Origin: DAOTTI01 sp034437795
GTDB lineage: Bacteria; Chloroflexota; UBA11872; UBA12225
Length of the DNA: 31,500 bases
Assembly (NCBI GenBank): GCA_034437795.1
Contig: DAOTTI010000281.1
Coordinates: 1 to 31,500, forward strand
Direction of reading: 5' to 3'
Under the pieces are notes generated by a model. It saw nothing but the letters and a program-made list of their open reading frames with translations. It was not told where the DNA came from and made no database searches. Below are positions 1-6,443 of the stretch, piece after piece (the first letter of the stretch is position 1; each line of letters starts with the position of its first letter). The position numbers and the translations under genes are program-made.

Positions 1-86
1 CTAAGTATCCGCTGGTATGTTCGCGTCGCCCTGTCCATCGATGCCCGGCCGTCCTGTCCCGCACGAACATACCAGCGCTGACTTAG
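1..86. repeat. Long imperfect inverted repeat at the window edge
   Basis: Bases 1-23 and 64-86 are reverse complements at 20 of 23 positions. The 14-base core CGCTGGTATGTTCG (10-23) pairs perfectly with 64-77, and the outer CTAAG pairs with CTTAG. The 40-base spacer holds two direct copies of CCTGTCC. It could be a terminator of an off-window gene, a structured RNA, or the end of a small mobile element cut by the window edge. No T-tract follows, so a standard intrinsic terminator is not supported. Confidence 0.6.
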
Positions 87-90
87 CCTG

Positions 91-138
91 GATTATTCCT
101 GGCCGGTGAGGCGTTCCGCTCTCCCTTTGGGAGAGCGG
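91..138 (-). repeat. Interspersed GGAATAA-type repeat with CTC hairpin
   Basis: Read on the minus strand, this stretch runs from a GGGAGAGCGG hairpin into GGAACGCCTC and ends in GGAATAA. The same order of blocks occurs at 20946-21019 (twice) and 28791-28860 on the plus strand. The hairpin itself (116-125 with 129-138) is a perfect 10-bp stem with a TTT loop. It is one copy of a dispersed family of non-coding repeats. Confidence 0.6.
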
Positions 139-221
139 GAGCCCGCTGAGCGGGCGGTGGGGAGGGCTCCGCTCGTGAAGAATACGGGCGAGAGACCGGT
201 ACGCAGTTTGGAGGTAGAGTT

Positions 222-1583
222 GTGGCAGAGGCAGGATCAGTGGAAACGGCGGGCGAGGCGAAGCGCGTACGCGTGTACCTCTCTGAGGGGGATACGTGGC
301 GCCACCAGGCCACGCACCTGGCCATTCTGGAGCTCCTGCGCCGCGAGGGGGCAGCCGGCGCCTCGGTCTTCAAGGGGGTTGCCGGCTTCGGCACGCACGG
401 GCGCATTCACACCGCCACCCTGGTCGACCTGGCCGAGCCTCTGCCCCTGGTGGTGGAGTGGGTGGATACGCCCGAACGGGTGCAGCGGCTCCTGCCGGCC
501 ATCTGCGAGATGGTGGGCGAAGGGCTGGTCACGGTGGAAGACGTGCGGGTGGCCAGGGCCTCGCACCGCCCATTGCGCGACCTGCCGCGCCAGGTGCTGG
601 TGCGGCACGTGATGACCCCGGCGTCGGCCGTGACCTGCGCCTCTCCCGATACGAGCCTGCACGACCTGGTGCTAATGCTGCTGCGCGAGCGCCGGCGGGC
701 CGTGCCGGTCGTGGACGCGGAGCGGCGCGTCACCGGCATCATCACCAACGGGGATTTGGTGGAGCGGGCGGGCCTCCCGCTTCGGCTGGAGCTACTGGGG
801 GCCCTGGGGGAGCCGGCGCGGCCGGAGGTGGCCGCCCATCTGGCCGGGCTGCGCGGCGATGGACGCACCGCCGCGTCCATCATGACCCGCGAGTTGGTCA
901 CCGTCACGCCGGACACGCCCCTGGCGGACGCGGCCAGGCTGATGCTGGAACGGCGCCTGAAGCGCCTGCCGGTGGTCGACGCCGAGCGCCGCCTGGCGGG
1001 CATGCTCAGCCGGCTGGACGTGCTGGCGACGGTGTCGGACGGCTACGCCCGCGGGGCCGGCCCGCAGGCGCCTGAAGGGGCGGCGTCCGCCGGCCCGGCC
1101 GGCGGAGGCGCTCGGCCCGCTCCCACCCAGATCAAGGAAGTGATGAACCGGACGGTGCCGGCCGTGCGCCCCGACGCGCCCCTGCCGGACGTACTGGATG
1201 CTGTGGTCTCCACCCGTCTCAACCAGGCGGTGGTCGTCGACGACGACGGCCGGCCGATCGGCCTGATCGTGGACGCCGACCTGCTGCAGCGGGTGACGCC
1301 CGCGGCCCACCCGGGACTGATCCAGGCGCTGATGCGGCGGGTCTTGCCATCCTCGCCGGAGCAGCGGGAGCAGTGGCAGCGCCTCACCGCCCAACGGGCG
1401 GCGGACCTGATGCGCCCCGCGAGCGAGATGCTGATCGTGCCGGAAGACGCCGGCATTGCAGAGGTGATCGACCGCTCGCTGGCCCAGCGGATCAAGCTGG
1501 TAGCCGTGGTGGACCTTGAGGGGAAGCTGGCCGGTATGGCCGACCGGGCCGACCTGCTGGCCGCCCTGGCGCAGGCGATCTGA
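222..1583 (+). CDS. DUF190 domain protein with four CBS domains
   Basis: The 453-residue protein starts at GTG with a strong GGAGGT site six bases upstream. Residues 15-110 match the DUF190 fold, a PII-like small domain, with the 'GVAGFG..GRIHT' stretch. They are followed by four CBS domains at about 128-181, 217-273, 304-358 and 394-451. Each opens with a 'VMTP', 'IMTR', 'VMNR' or 'LMRP' motif and has a 'VVDAERR..G' type second half. CBS pairs usually bind adenosine nucleotides, and PII-like domains often sense small ligands, so a soluble energy or ligand sensor is likely; its target is not visible. A low-complexity Ala/Gly/Pro linker at 276-300 separates the two CBS pairs. DUF190 proteins are often near crcB fluoride channels, but none is seen here. 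The domain call is firm and the function open. Confidence 0.85.
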   Translation: MAEAGSVETAGEAKRVRVYLSEGDTWRHQATHLAILELLRREGAAGASVFKGVAGFGTHGRIHTATLVDLAEPLPLVVEWVDTPERVQRLLPAICEMVGEGLVTVEDVRVARASHRPLRDLPRQVLVRHVMTPASAVTCASPDTSLHDLVLMLLRERRRAVPVVDAERRVTGIITNGDLVERAGLPLRLELLGALGEPARPEVAAHLAGLRGDGRTAASIMTRELVTVTPDTPLADAARLMLERRLKRLPVVDAERRLAGMLSRLDVLATVSDGYARGAGPQAPEGAASAGPAGGGARPAPTQIKEVMNRTVPAVRPDAPLPDVLDAVVSTRLNQAVVVDDDGRPIGLIVDADLLQRVTPAAHPGLIQALMRRVLPSSPEQREQWQRLTAQRAADLMRPASEMLIVPEDAGIAEVIDRSLAQRIKLVAVVDLEGKLAGMADRADLLAALAQAI

Positions 1584-1969
1584 TCGGCCCCGCTCCCCTC
1601 TCCCCGACGCGGAGACGCGGGGAGGGACGTCACTCCCTTGGCCCGGGGCCGCGCCGGGGAGGCAGCCCTCACCCCCTGGCCCCCTCTCCGACACGGAGAG
1701 GGGGAACGACGGCCATGGTCGTGGGGCTTGGCCCCGCCGCCCCCGCTCCGATACGGAGCGGGGATGCAGGCCATGGGGAGAGGATCTCACGTACGGCGGC
1801 CGCACCGCCCCGGACCGACGTGGCATAACCAGTCGTCGCCATGCGGGATGCTGCGCCGTGGACTTCCCTGTCCCTCCGGTCGTCCGGCCTCTGGCGGGGC
1901 CTCTGGGCCAGGGTGAGGCACCGCCGCGCGGGATGGCATTGTTCTATAATTCGCGAAGAAGCAAAAAAG
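1584..1969. repeat. Gene-free gap with CTC-type hairpins
   Basis: This 386-bp gap holds at least three GC-rich inverted repeats. There is a looser one around 1595-1625, CCCCTCTCCG-aca-CGGAGAGGGG at 1681-1703, and CCCCGCTCCG-ata-CGGAGCGGGG at 1741-1763. The last two have perfect 10-bp stems and 3-base loops. No T-tract follows, so they look like dispersed REP-like elements rather than simple terminators. Bases 1725-1750 recur exactly as reverse complement at 30413-30438. The right end of the gap holds the promoter of the ArsR gene. I see no coding potential that I trust. Confidence 0.6.
1945..1950 (+). promoter_or_regulatory. Consensus -10 box (TATAAT) of the ArsR-type gene
   Basis: A perfect TATAAT ends 19 bases before the ATG at 1970, giving a predicted leader of about 12-15 bases. 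It stands in a local AT-rich island within very GC-rich DNA. No convincing -35 box is seen about 17 bp upstream. Confidence 0.5.
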
Positions 1970-2665
1970 ATGGCGGGCTTGAACGAGGTCTTTCACGCCC
2001 TGAGCGATCCGACGCGCCGCCAGATCGTGCGTTTGCTCCGCGCCGGCCGCCGGTCTGCGGGCGAGATCGCGCAGGAGTTTCCGCTGGCGAAGTCCACCCT
2101 GTCCGCGCACTTCAAGGTACTGAAGCAGGCCGGCCTGATCGAAGGGGAGCGGAAGGGTACCACCATCGTCTACCGCCTGAATACGAGCGCCCTGCGCGAG
2201 GTGGTGCGGGTGCTGGCGAGTTGGCTCGACAGCGGGGCCGAGCAGCCGGCGCCGGCCGCGGCGGGGACGCGGCCAGCCGGGCCACCGCACGCGCGGGAGG
2301 GTCGCTGGACCCAAGGCGGGCAGGGCAGCACGCGGCGGGCAACGGGCGAGGCGGCCGGCCCAACGCGTTCGCGGGTGCTGCGCGGGGGCCTGCTGCTCCT
2401 GGCTGCTCGCCTGGCTGGTCTGGGCGAGCCGGTCCCCGTCGCTGAAGGAGCGGGCGAGGTCGGGTTGGCCGATGATCTCCCCATGTCGCACGTAGATGGG
2501 GCCAGTCCGGCCGGCAGTGGGTGCGGGGGCGACCGATGGCCGCGGTGCGCTGGCAGGGTCGTCCGGCGTCCCACCTTCAGGAGGCGATTTATGCCTGGAA
2601 GCGGCGCAAACGGTGTCGATCACCGGACATCGGGATCCTGGGCCGACTGGGAACAGCAACGCTGA
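1970..2665 (+). CDS. ArsR-family winged-helix regulator with odd long tail
   Basis: Residues 1-90 form a classic ArsR/SmtB winged helix: 'FHALSDPTRRQIVRLL', then a recognition region 'KSTLSAHFKVLKQAGLI' and the wing 'GERKGTTIVYRLN'. This resembles the SdpR-like autorepressor subgroup, and I see no metal-binding cysteines. ArsR proteins are usually about 90-120 residues, but this frame runs to 231. The last 130 residues are Gly/Ala/Arg-rich without recognisable structure. The ATG at 1970 is chosen because it precedes the conserved domain and sits just after a TATAAT box; the frame is open 43 codons further upstream without domain support. The tail may be read-through of a degraded downstream gene, such as an SdpI-type partner, or a frameshift. 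The DNA-binding domain call is solid, the true 3' end is not. Confidence 0.7.
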   Translation: MAGLNEVFHALSDPTRRQIVRLLRAGRRSAGEIAQEFPLAKSTLSAHFKVLKQAGLIEGERKGTTIVYRLNTSALREVVRVLASWLDSGAEQPAPAAAGTRPAGPPHAREGRWTQGGQGSTRRATGEAAGPTRSRVLRGGLLLLAARLAGLGEPVPVAEGAGEVGLADDLPMSHVDGASPAGSGCGGDRWPRCAGRVVRRPTFRRRFMPGSGANGVDHRTSGSWADWEQQR

Positions 2666-2746
2666 TGGCCAGATCCCTGTCGCGCGATTACACGAAGTCA
2701 AGTACACGAAGAGCGGGAGAGCGAACCGCTCAAGGAGGCTGGTCAG

Positions 2747-2929
2747 ATGTTCGAAGGCGCCTTGATGCCGATGCACTGGCTGGTGGTCCTGCTGATCGTG
2801 CTCATCATCTTTGGGGCAGGTAAGCTCCCCGAGGTGATGGCCGATCTCGGACGGGGCATCCGTGAGTTTAAGAAGGCCCAGATGGAAGACGACCCGCCCG
2901 CCAGGACGCCACCGGCGCCACCGGCCTGA
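2747..2929 (+). CDS. tatA: Twin-arginine translocase subunit TatA/TatE
   Basis: The 60-residue protein has one N-terminal membrane helix (about 8-24, 'MHWLVVLLIVLIIFGAGKLPE'). It continues into the amphipathic helix typical of TatA ('VMADLGRGIREFKKA') and a short Pro-rich tail. The 'FG..KLPE' hinge is diagnostic for the TatA/B family, and the short length favours TatA over TatB. An AAGGAGG site lies about ten bases before the ATG. TatA forms the protein-conducting part of the Tat export system for folded proteins, together with TatC. No tatC is in the window, so this is an orphan copy or is served by a tatC elsewhere. Confidence 0.9.
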   Translation: MFEGALMPMHWLVVLLIVLIIFGAGKLPEVMADLGRGIREFKKAQMEDDPPARTPPAPPA

Positions 2930-3250
2930 GCGTTGCACCCGGCCCGCGGCAGCGCGGCTGACCTGAGGACGCCACTCCACGCCCCAGTGACGCCGGCCCG
3001 CCGCCGTCGATCTCCCCTGTCCCGGCGCCCTGGGGGGCGGCTGGACAGCCGGTCTGCGGCGGCCCCGCCGGGCCAATCAACGGCAACGTGTGGCCAGGCA
3101 TCCACGGGGACATGCCATAGGGACGGCATGCGCGCTCTGCCCGCAGCCCTGGCGCACGCACACAACGCGAGGGGCCTGCACCAGGGCCTACAGGCGTACA
3201 ATGGAGGCGGCGTGCGCCCGCCTGCCGTCAGTCACGGTGGGGCGTAGGGC
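2930..3250. other. Gene-free gap after tatA
   Basis: About 320 bp without a credible gene. It contains small GC-rich hairpins (for example CGGCTG-ga-CAGCCG near 3050) and a TACAAT box at 3197-3202 that may serve as the -10 element of the gene starting at 3251. Open frames here are compositional shadows. Confidence 0.4.
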
Positions 3251-3541
3251 GTGCCTTCTCTCGTGCGTGACCTCTTCCAATGGCTCAGCTTACAGGGCAA
3301 CAATCCGGTCGTTGTCTGGACGGAGCGGAGCCTGTTGATCACCGCCGGCGTGAGCCTGGTTGTGGTGCTGGTCGCGCTCCCGTTTGTGCTCGGGGAGTTG
3401 CTGATCTACCTGTGGCGGCGCCGATGGAACGCGGCGCGACGTGTCCTGGTGCTGCTCGCGGCCCTGCTGCTCGTGGCCGTGCTGAGCCTGGCGGCGGTGG
3501 TAAGCACCCTGGATGCGCTGGACGTGATCCCTGAGTGGTAG
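3251..3541 (+). CDS. Small two-helix membrane protein, unknown
   Basis: This 96-residue GTG-start frame is not a family I recognise. Two hydrophobic segments are clear, at about 28-54 ('LLITAGVSLVVVLVALPFVL') and 63-85 ('RVLVLLAALLLVAVLSLAAVV'). A basic 'WRRRWNAARR' loop between them would stay in the cytoplasm. A TACAAT box 49 bp upstream could drive it. No clear Shine-Dalgarno site is seen. Synonymous positions are GC-rich, as in neighbouring real genes. It is probably a genuine integral membrane protein; function unknown. Confidence 0.55.
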   Translation: MPSLVRDLFQWLSLQGNNPVVVWTERSLLITAGVSLVVVLVALPFVLGELLIYLWRRRWNAARRVLVLLAALLLVAVLSLAAVVSTLDALDVIPEW

Positions 3542-3878
3542 TGGCGCCCGCACCGCTCTCGGCTTCATCTACGTCGGCATGGCTGGCCGCCGTCACGACC
3601 GCGGTGTAACACTGCCGCGCCAGATCAGGGCGCAGGCGCCACGTGAGCCCGGAGAGCGGGCCGCTCTCATGGACCAGGTCCAGATGGGCCAGGTCTATCA
3701 AGCCGGTGTCGCCTCCAGGCGTGGGGCAACGGTAGGTTGGTTGAGAGCCGGCGGACGCACCGCCCACGGGGCGGCGAAAGGAGAGAGCGCCGGTCGCTGA
3801 CGCAGTGGGCCGGCCGGTCAGTGGGCGGACAGTGCCTTCCGACTGCTGCTGGCGCTGGCCGTTTCCACACTTGGGCGG
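3542..3878. other. Convergent gene-free gap with a 17-bp palindrome
   Basis: About 340 bp separate two convergent genes. The only structure I see is a perfect DNA palindrome at 3652-3668 (GAGAGCGG-g-CCGCTCTC). It lacks a T-tract. Nothing else is supported. Confidence 0.4.
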
Positions 3879-4478
3879 CTACGGCTCAGGGGCGAGGCAG
3901 CGGCCGGTGCCGGGAATGACGGTCAGGTCGTAGGCGACGCCGGTCAGGAACGCGGCCAGGTGCTCGCGCAGCAGGCGCTCGTCCCACCGCGGGTCGAGCG
4001 GACGATGGAGCTCCGACCAGCCGTTGCGCTCGTCCCAGCGTAACGCCAGCATCGCCAGCCGGACCGGCTCATCCGGGTCCGGCGGGGGGAGCGGCTCGCC
4101 GGGCAAGCGCCGGCGGGACACAGGCTCCGGCGCTGCGGTCGCGACCGGCCCCGCTCGCGCGGGCTGCGGCCGGCGTGGCCGGACCCGCTCGAAGCTGAAC
4201 CAGAACGAGTGATGGTCGCTAAAGCGGATGCCGATGGCGCCGCCGGTGCCCAGGATGCCGTTATCGTCGATCCGCGGGTAGCCCTCCGGACAGAGCCCCT
4301 GATAGGCCGCGACGGTGGCCTCGAACAGGGCGCGGGCCGTCTCCCGCAGCCGGGCGTAGCCGGCCTGGCCCTCGATCCGGCGCAGCGGGTCCGGCATCGG
4401 TCCGCGGGCCCGCAGGCGCTCCGCTCGCCGGCGGAGCGCGGCCAGCTCCTCCGTCCAGCTTGACGCGCGGTCGTTCAT
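3879..4478 (-). CDS. Hypothetical protein, unknown family
   Basis: This reads as about 199 residues from the ATG at 4478, which has a GAGG site six bases upstream. An ATG four codons further upstream (4490) lacks such a site. I do not recognise the family. The N-terminal third is helical and charged ('EELAALRRRAERLRARG'). The middle has 'GILGTGGAIGIRFSDHHSFWFSFERV', which looks like a folded beta-rich core. A Pro/Arg-rich linker follows, then 'MLALRWDERNGWSELHRPLD' and 'LAAFLTGVAYDLTVIPGTG'. Well-conserved-looking aromatic residues and GC-rich third positions argue that it is real. It is divergent from the MIP channel gene with about 88 bp between them. Confidence 0.6.
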   Translation of the reverse strand: MNDRASSWTEELAALRRRAERLRARGPMPDPLRRIEGQAGYARLRETARALFEATVAAYQGLCPEGYPRIDDNGILGTGGAIGIRFSDHHSFWFSFERVRPRRPQPARAGPVATAAPEPVSRRRLPGEPLPPPDPDEPVRLAMLALRWDERNGWSELHRPLDPRWDERLLREHLAAFLTGVAYDLTVIPGTGRCLAPEP

Positions 4479-4497
4479 ACCGGGCCTCATCGTGAGC

Positions 4498-4503
4498 TAC
4501 AAT
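4498..4503 (+). promoter_or_regulatory. Putative -10 box (TACAAT) before the MIP channel gene
   Basis: TACAAT lies 63 bases before the ATG at 4567, with TTCATA 18 bp upstream as a weak -35 candidate. The same TACAAT hexamer precedes several other genes in the window. Confidence 0.35.
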
Positions 4504-4566
4504 GCGCCGGCTAGCCGCCCTGCAAGGCGCGGCCGCAGAGCTTGCTCCCGGGAGGTGCGGGGAACC

Positions 4567-5262
4567 ATGCGCGCAATTGCCGTGTACGTCGTGGAGTTTA
4601 TTGGTCCCTTTGCGCTGACGTTCATCGGCGCGGGGGCCATCATCCTCGACCAGGTCTTGCATCGGGACGCCACCGACCTGGTATCGATAGCGCTGGCCCA
4701 CGGCCTGGCCATCGGCTTGATGGTAGCAGCCGCCGGGCACATCTCCGGCGGCCATTACAACCCGGCCGTGACCATCGGTCTGCTGGCCACGCGCCGGATC
4801 AAGCCGGCGGTGGCGGCCGGCTACATTGTCGCCCAGCTACTTGGCGCCCTGGTGGCCGCCGCCTTGCTGAAGGCCTTCTTCCCCGCGGATGCCGTGAACA
4901 CGGTGCAGCTCGGCACGCCGGCCCTCGGGCGCGGGGTGGATCCGGTCGCCGGCACCATCATCGAGGTCATTCTCACCTTCTTCCTGATGTTCACCATCTT
5001 TGGGACGGCGGTGGACACGCGCGGGCCGCGGGGGGTGGCCCCGCTGGCCATCGGCCTGACCATCAGCATGGATATCCTGGCCGGGGGACCGCTGACCGGG
5101 GCGGCGATGAACCCATCGCGCTGGTTCGGTACCGCCATCGTCCAGGGCTTCCTGGACAACTGGTGGGTCTACTGGGTCGGGCCGATCATCGGCGCGCTGA
5201 TCGCCGCGCTGCTCTATCACTACGTGCTGCTTGACGAGCGCCAACGCACGCCGGCTGCTTGA
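4567..5262 (+). CDS. MIP-family channel (aquaporin/glycerol facilitator type)
   Basis: The 231-residue membrane protein has the two-repeat MIP architecture with six membrane helices and two half-helices. The first pore motif is canonical ('GGHYNPAVT', NPA at 65-67). The second is 'GAAMNPSRWFG', so NPA is replaced by NPS at 181-183, while the selectivity-filter arginine (184) is kept. It would conduct water or small neutral solutes across the inner membrane. The ATG at 4567 is preceded by a GGGAGGTG stretch about ten bases upstream. It is a lone gene. The family is certain; whether it transports water, glycerol or another solute cannot be decided from this sequence. Confidence 0.88.
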   Translation: MRAIAVYVVEFIGPFALTFIGAGAIILDQVLHRDATDLVSIALAHGLAIGLMVAAAGHISGGHYNPAVTIGLLATRRIKPAVAAGYIVAQLLGALVAAALLKAFFPADAVNTVQLGTPALGRGVDPVAGTIIEVILTFFLMFTIFGTAVDTRGPRGVAPLAIGLTISMDILAGGPLTGAAMNPSRWFGTAIVQGFLDNWWVYWVGPIIGALIAALLYHYVLLDERQRTPAA

Positions 5263-5264
5263 GG

Positions 5265-5299
5265 GAGTAGCGAGGGACGAGTGGCGAGTAGTGAGGGTC
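5265..5299 (+). repeat. Heptanucleotide minisatellite (GAGTAGC type)
   Basis: Five 7-bp units run in phase just after the MIP stop codon: GAGTAGC, GAGGGAC, GAGTGGC, GAGTAGT, GAGGGTC. The same family recurs at 30158-30199. Confidence 0.7.
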
Positions 5300-5408
5300 G
5301 TCTCTGGTGACCAGGGTTCCTGCCGGAGGGGGACCACAAGAGGGCAAGGGTGCGGGCGCTGCCAGGTGCATAAGGCAGGCCCGCGCGGACTGTTCACAGA
5401 CGGCGATG

Positions 5409-5550
5409 AGTTCCCTCCCTGTGAGAGAGGGGCAGGAGTTCTGTCCGCTGGTCCTGGACACGCGGCTGTAGTTCCCTCCCTGTGAGAGAGGGGCAGGATG
5501 AGGACCCCGCGTTCAGGGCTCCAATCGGTTTCCTCTCCCTGCGGGAGAGG
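5409..5550 (+). repeat. Duplicated CCCTCC/GAGAGG element plus hairpin
   Basis: A 29-base sequence beginning AGTTCCCTCCCTGTGAGAG occurs identically at 5409-5437 and 5470-5498. A third, diverged copy with a perfect stem (CCTCTCCC-tgc-GGGAGAGG) is at 5532-5550. Together with the heptamers at 5265-5299 they fill the 323-bp gap between the MIP gene and the next gene. No coding region is seen here. Confidence 0.6.
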
Positions 5551-5585
5551 ACGACGGTGAGGGCTCCGCCTGGGAAGAGTGTGGG

Positions 5586-5906
5586 TTAGCCGGTGGGCCG
5601 CCTGAGGGTGACCCCGCTCTCCAGCGGCCGGCCGCCGTGCTGGGAGATGATGGCGCGGGCCTCATCCGGCAGCAGGCCGCCCCGCACGACGACGACCACG
5701 TCGCCGGCGGCTAGCTGCGGCTCGATCGCCCGCACCTGCTCCTCCGGTATGCCGATGTCGCGGAAGGTCCCCCACACCGGCACCGGCACGACGTGCACGC
5801 TCACGGCCTCGTGGGGTACGCCGGCGGCCCGAAACACGGCGACGGTGCGGTCCGCGGCATCGCGGTCCTTGAATACGCCGGCGATTAGCTCCTGCATCGG
5901 TTGCAT
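5586..5906 (-). CDS. General-stress-protein-17M-like small protein
   Basis: A 106-residue soluble protein. It opens with 'LIAGVFKDRDAADRTVAVFRAAGV', the alpha/beta motif found in YflT/general stress protein 17M-like domains. It ends with 'AAGDVVVVVRGGLLPDEARAIISQHGG', the usual closing strand-helix of that fold. The ATG at 5906 has a GAGGAG site seven bases upstream; a second ATG lies three codons in. The biochemical role of the family is not established; members are often found with envelope or stress genes. No operon partner is apparent. Confidence 0.6.
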   Translation of the reverse strand: MQPMQELIAGVFKDRDAADRTVAVFRAAGVPHEAVSVHVVPVPVWGTFRDIGIPEEQVRAIEPQLAAGDVVVVVRGGLLPDEARAIISQHGGRPLESGVTLRRPTG

Positions 5907-6050
5907 TGACTTGCTCCTCTTACCACGTTGTCCTGTTGGCGACGTTGCCTTATGAGTGACGTTACCCTGCCCGCTATACCCGTCTGCAAGTTTCGTACCC
6001 CAAGACCCGCTGCATTATCTACGGGCCTGCTGCGGGCTACCGCTCGCCTC

Positions 6051-6149
6051 GGGCGTCCCGGCCGCATCACCGCGCCGTCAGCGCGCCGGCCAGAGACCTC
6101 CCTTGGGCGTCCCGGCCGCATCACCGCGCCGCCAGCGCGCCGGCAGAGG
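6051..6149. repeat. 54-bp-period tandem duplication
   Basis: A unit starting GGGCGTCCCGGCCGCATCAC at 6051 is repeated at 6105 with about two differences over 45 bases. Both copies contain the self-complementary GCGCGCCGGC. It lies in the 537-bp gap between the stress-like gene and ilvD. Confidence 0.65.
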
Positions 6150-6172
6150 CCGGCCCCCCGGAGTATTCACTA

Positions 6173-6270
6173 GCGGCGCCCTCACCCTAGCCCTCTCCCA
6201 GACGGAGAGGGAACTCCTCGCGGGCCGTGAAGGCGGTGCCCTCACCCTAGCCCTCCCCAGAGGGAGACGG
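6173..6270 (+). repeat. Two copies of a CCCTCACCCTAGCCCTC repeat
   Basis: Copies at 6173-6211 and 6232-6270 share the block GCCCTCACCCTAGCCCTC followed by a hairpin of the CCCTCTCC/GGAGAGGG type (6191-6211 in the first copy). They belong to the same hairpin family as those at 1681, 5532, 28791 and 30215. Confidence 0.6.
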
Positions 6271-6351
6271 AAGGATCGCCGGCGATGGAGAGGCCGGGCT
6301 AGCGGGGCGCACGGACCAGTTGACGCGGATGCGAGTACCCGCTGCGCGCTT

Positions 6352-6386
6352 CGAAAGACGAAGGGCGGAAGATGAAGGGCGAAGGG
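6352..6386 (+). repeat. Heptanucleotide minisatellite (CGAAGGG type)
   Basis: Five 7-bp units in phase: CGAAAGA, CGAAGGG, CGGAAGA, TGAAGGG, CGAAGGG. They lie downstream of ilvD. The sequence differs from the other heptad arrays in the window, but the period is the same. Confidence 0.65.
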
Positions 6387-6397
6387 TGACGACATGG

Positions 6398-6428
6398 AGG
6401 ACGAATGTCCCCTTCCGTACTTTCGTCC
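6398..6428 (-). terminator. Hairpin downstream of ilvD
   Basis: AGGACGAA and TTCGTCCT form a perfect 8-bp stem with a 15-base loop, 16 bp after the ilvD stop codon on the minus strand. There is no strong T-tract, so terminator function is only likely from position. Confidence 0.4.
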
Positions 6429-6443
6429 TTCATCTGGTTATCT

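Noticed and set aside
1741..1763. Intrinsic terminator of the DUF190-CBS gene
   Set aside because: The stem is perfect but has no T-tract, and near-identical hairpins occur in unrelated places, so it was listed as a repeat.
2260..2665. A decayed SdpI gene after the ArsR regulator
   Set aside because: SdpR-SdpI pairs are common, but in no frame could I find a convincing SdpI motif. I kept it only as a possibility.
1787..3076. 429-codon open frame on the minus strand opposite the ArsR and tatA genes
   Set aside because: It lies antisense to two recognisable genes, has low-complexity Arg/Pro/Gly composition and no family resemblance. It is a GC-rich shadow.
6051..6149. CRISPR array
   Set aside because: There are only two copies, the intervening sequence is not spacer-like, and no cas gene is in the window. 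The 7-bp arrays are too short in period to be CRISPR.
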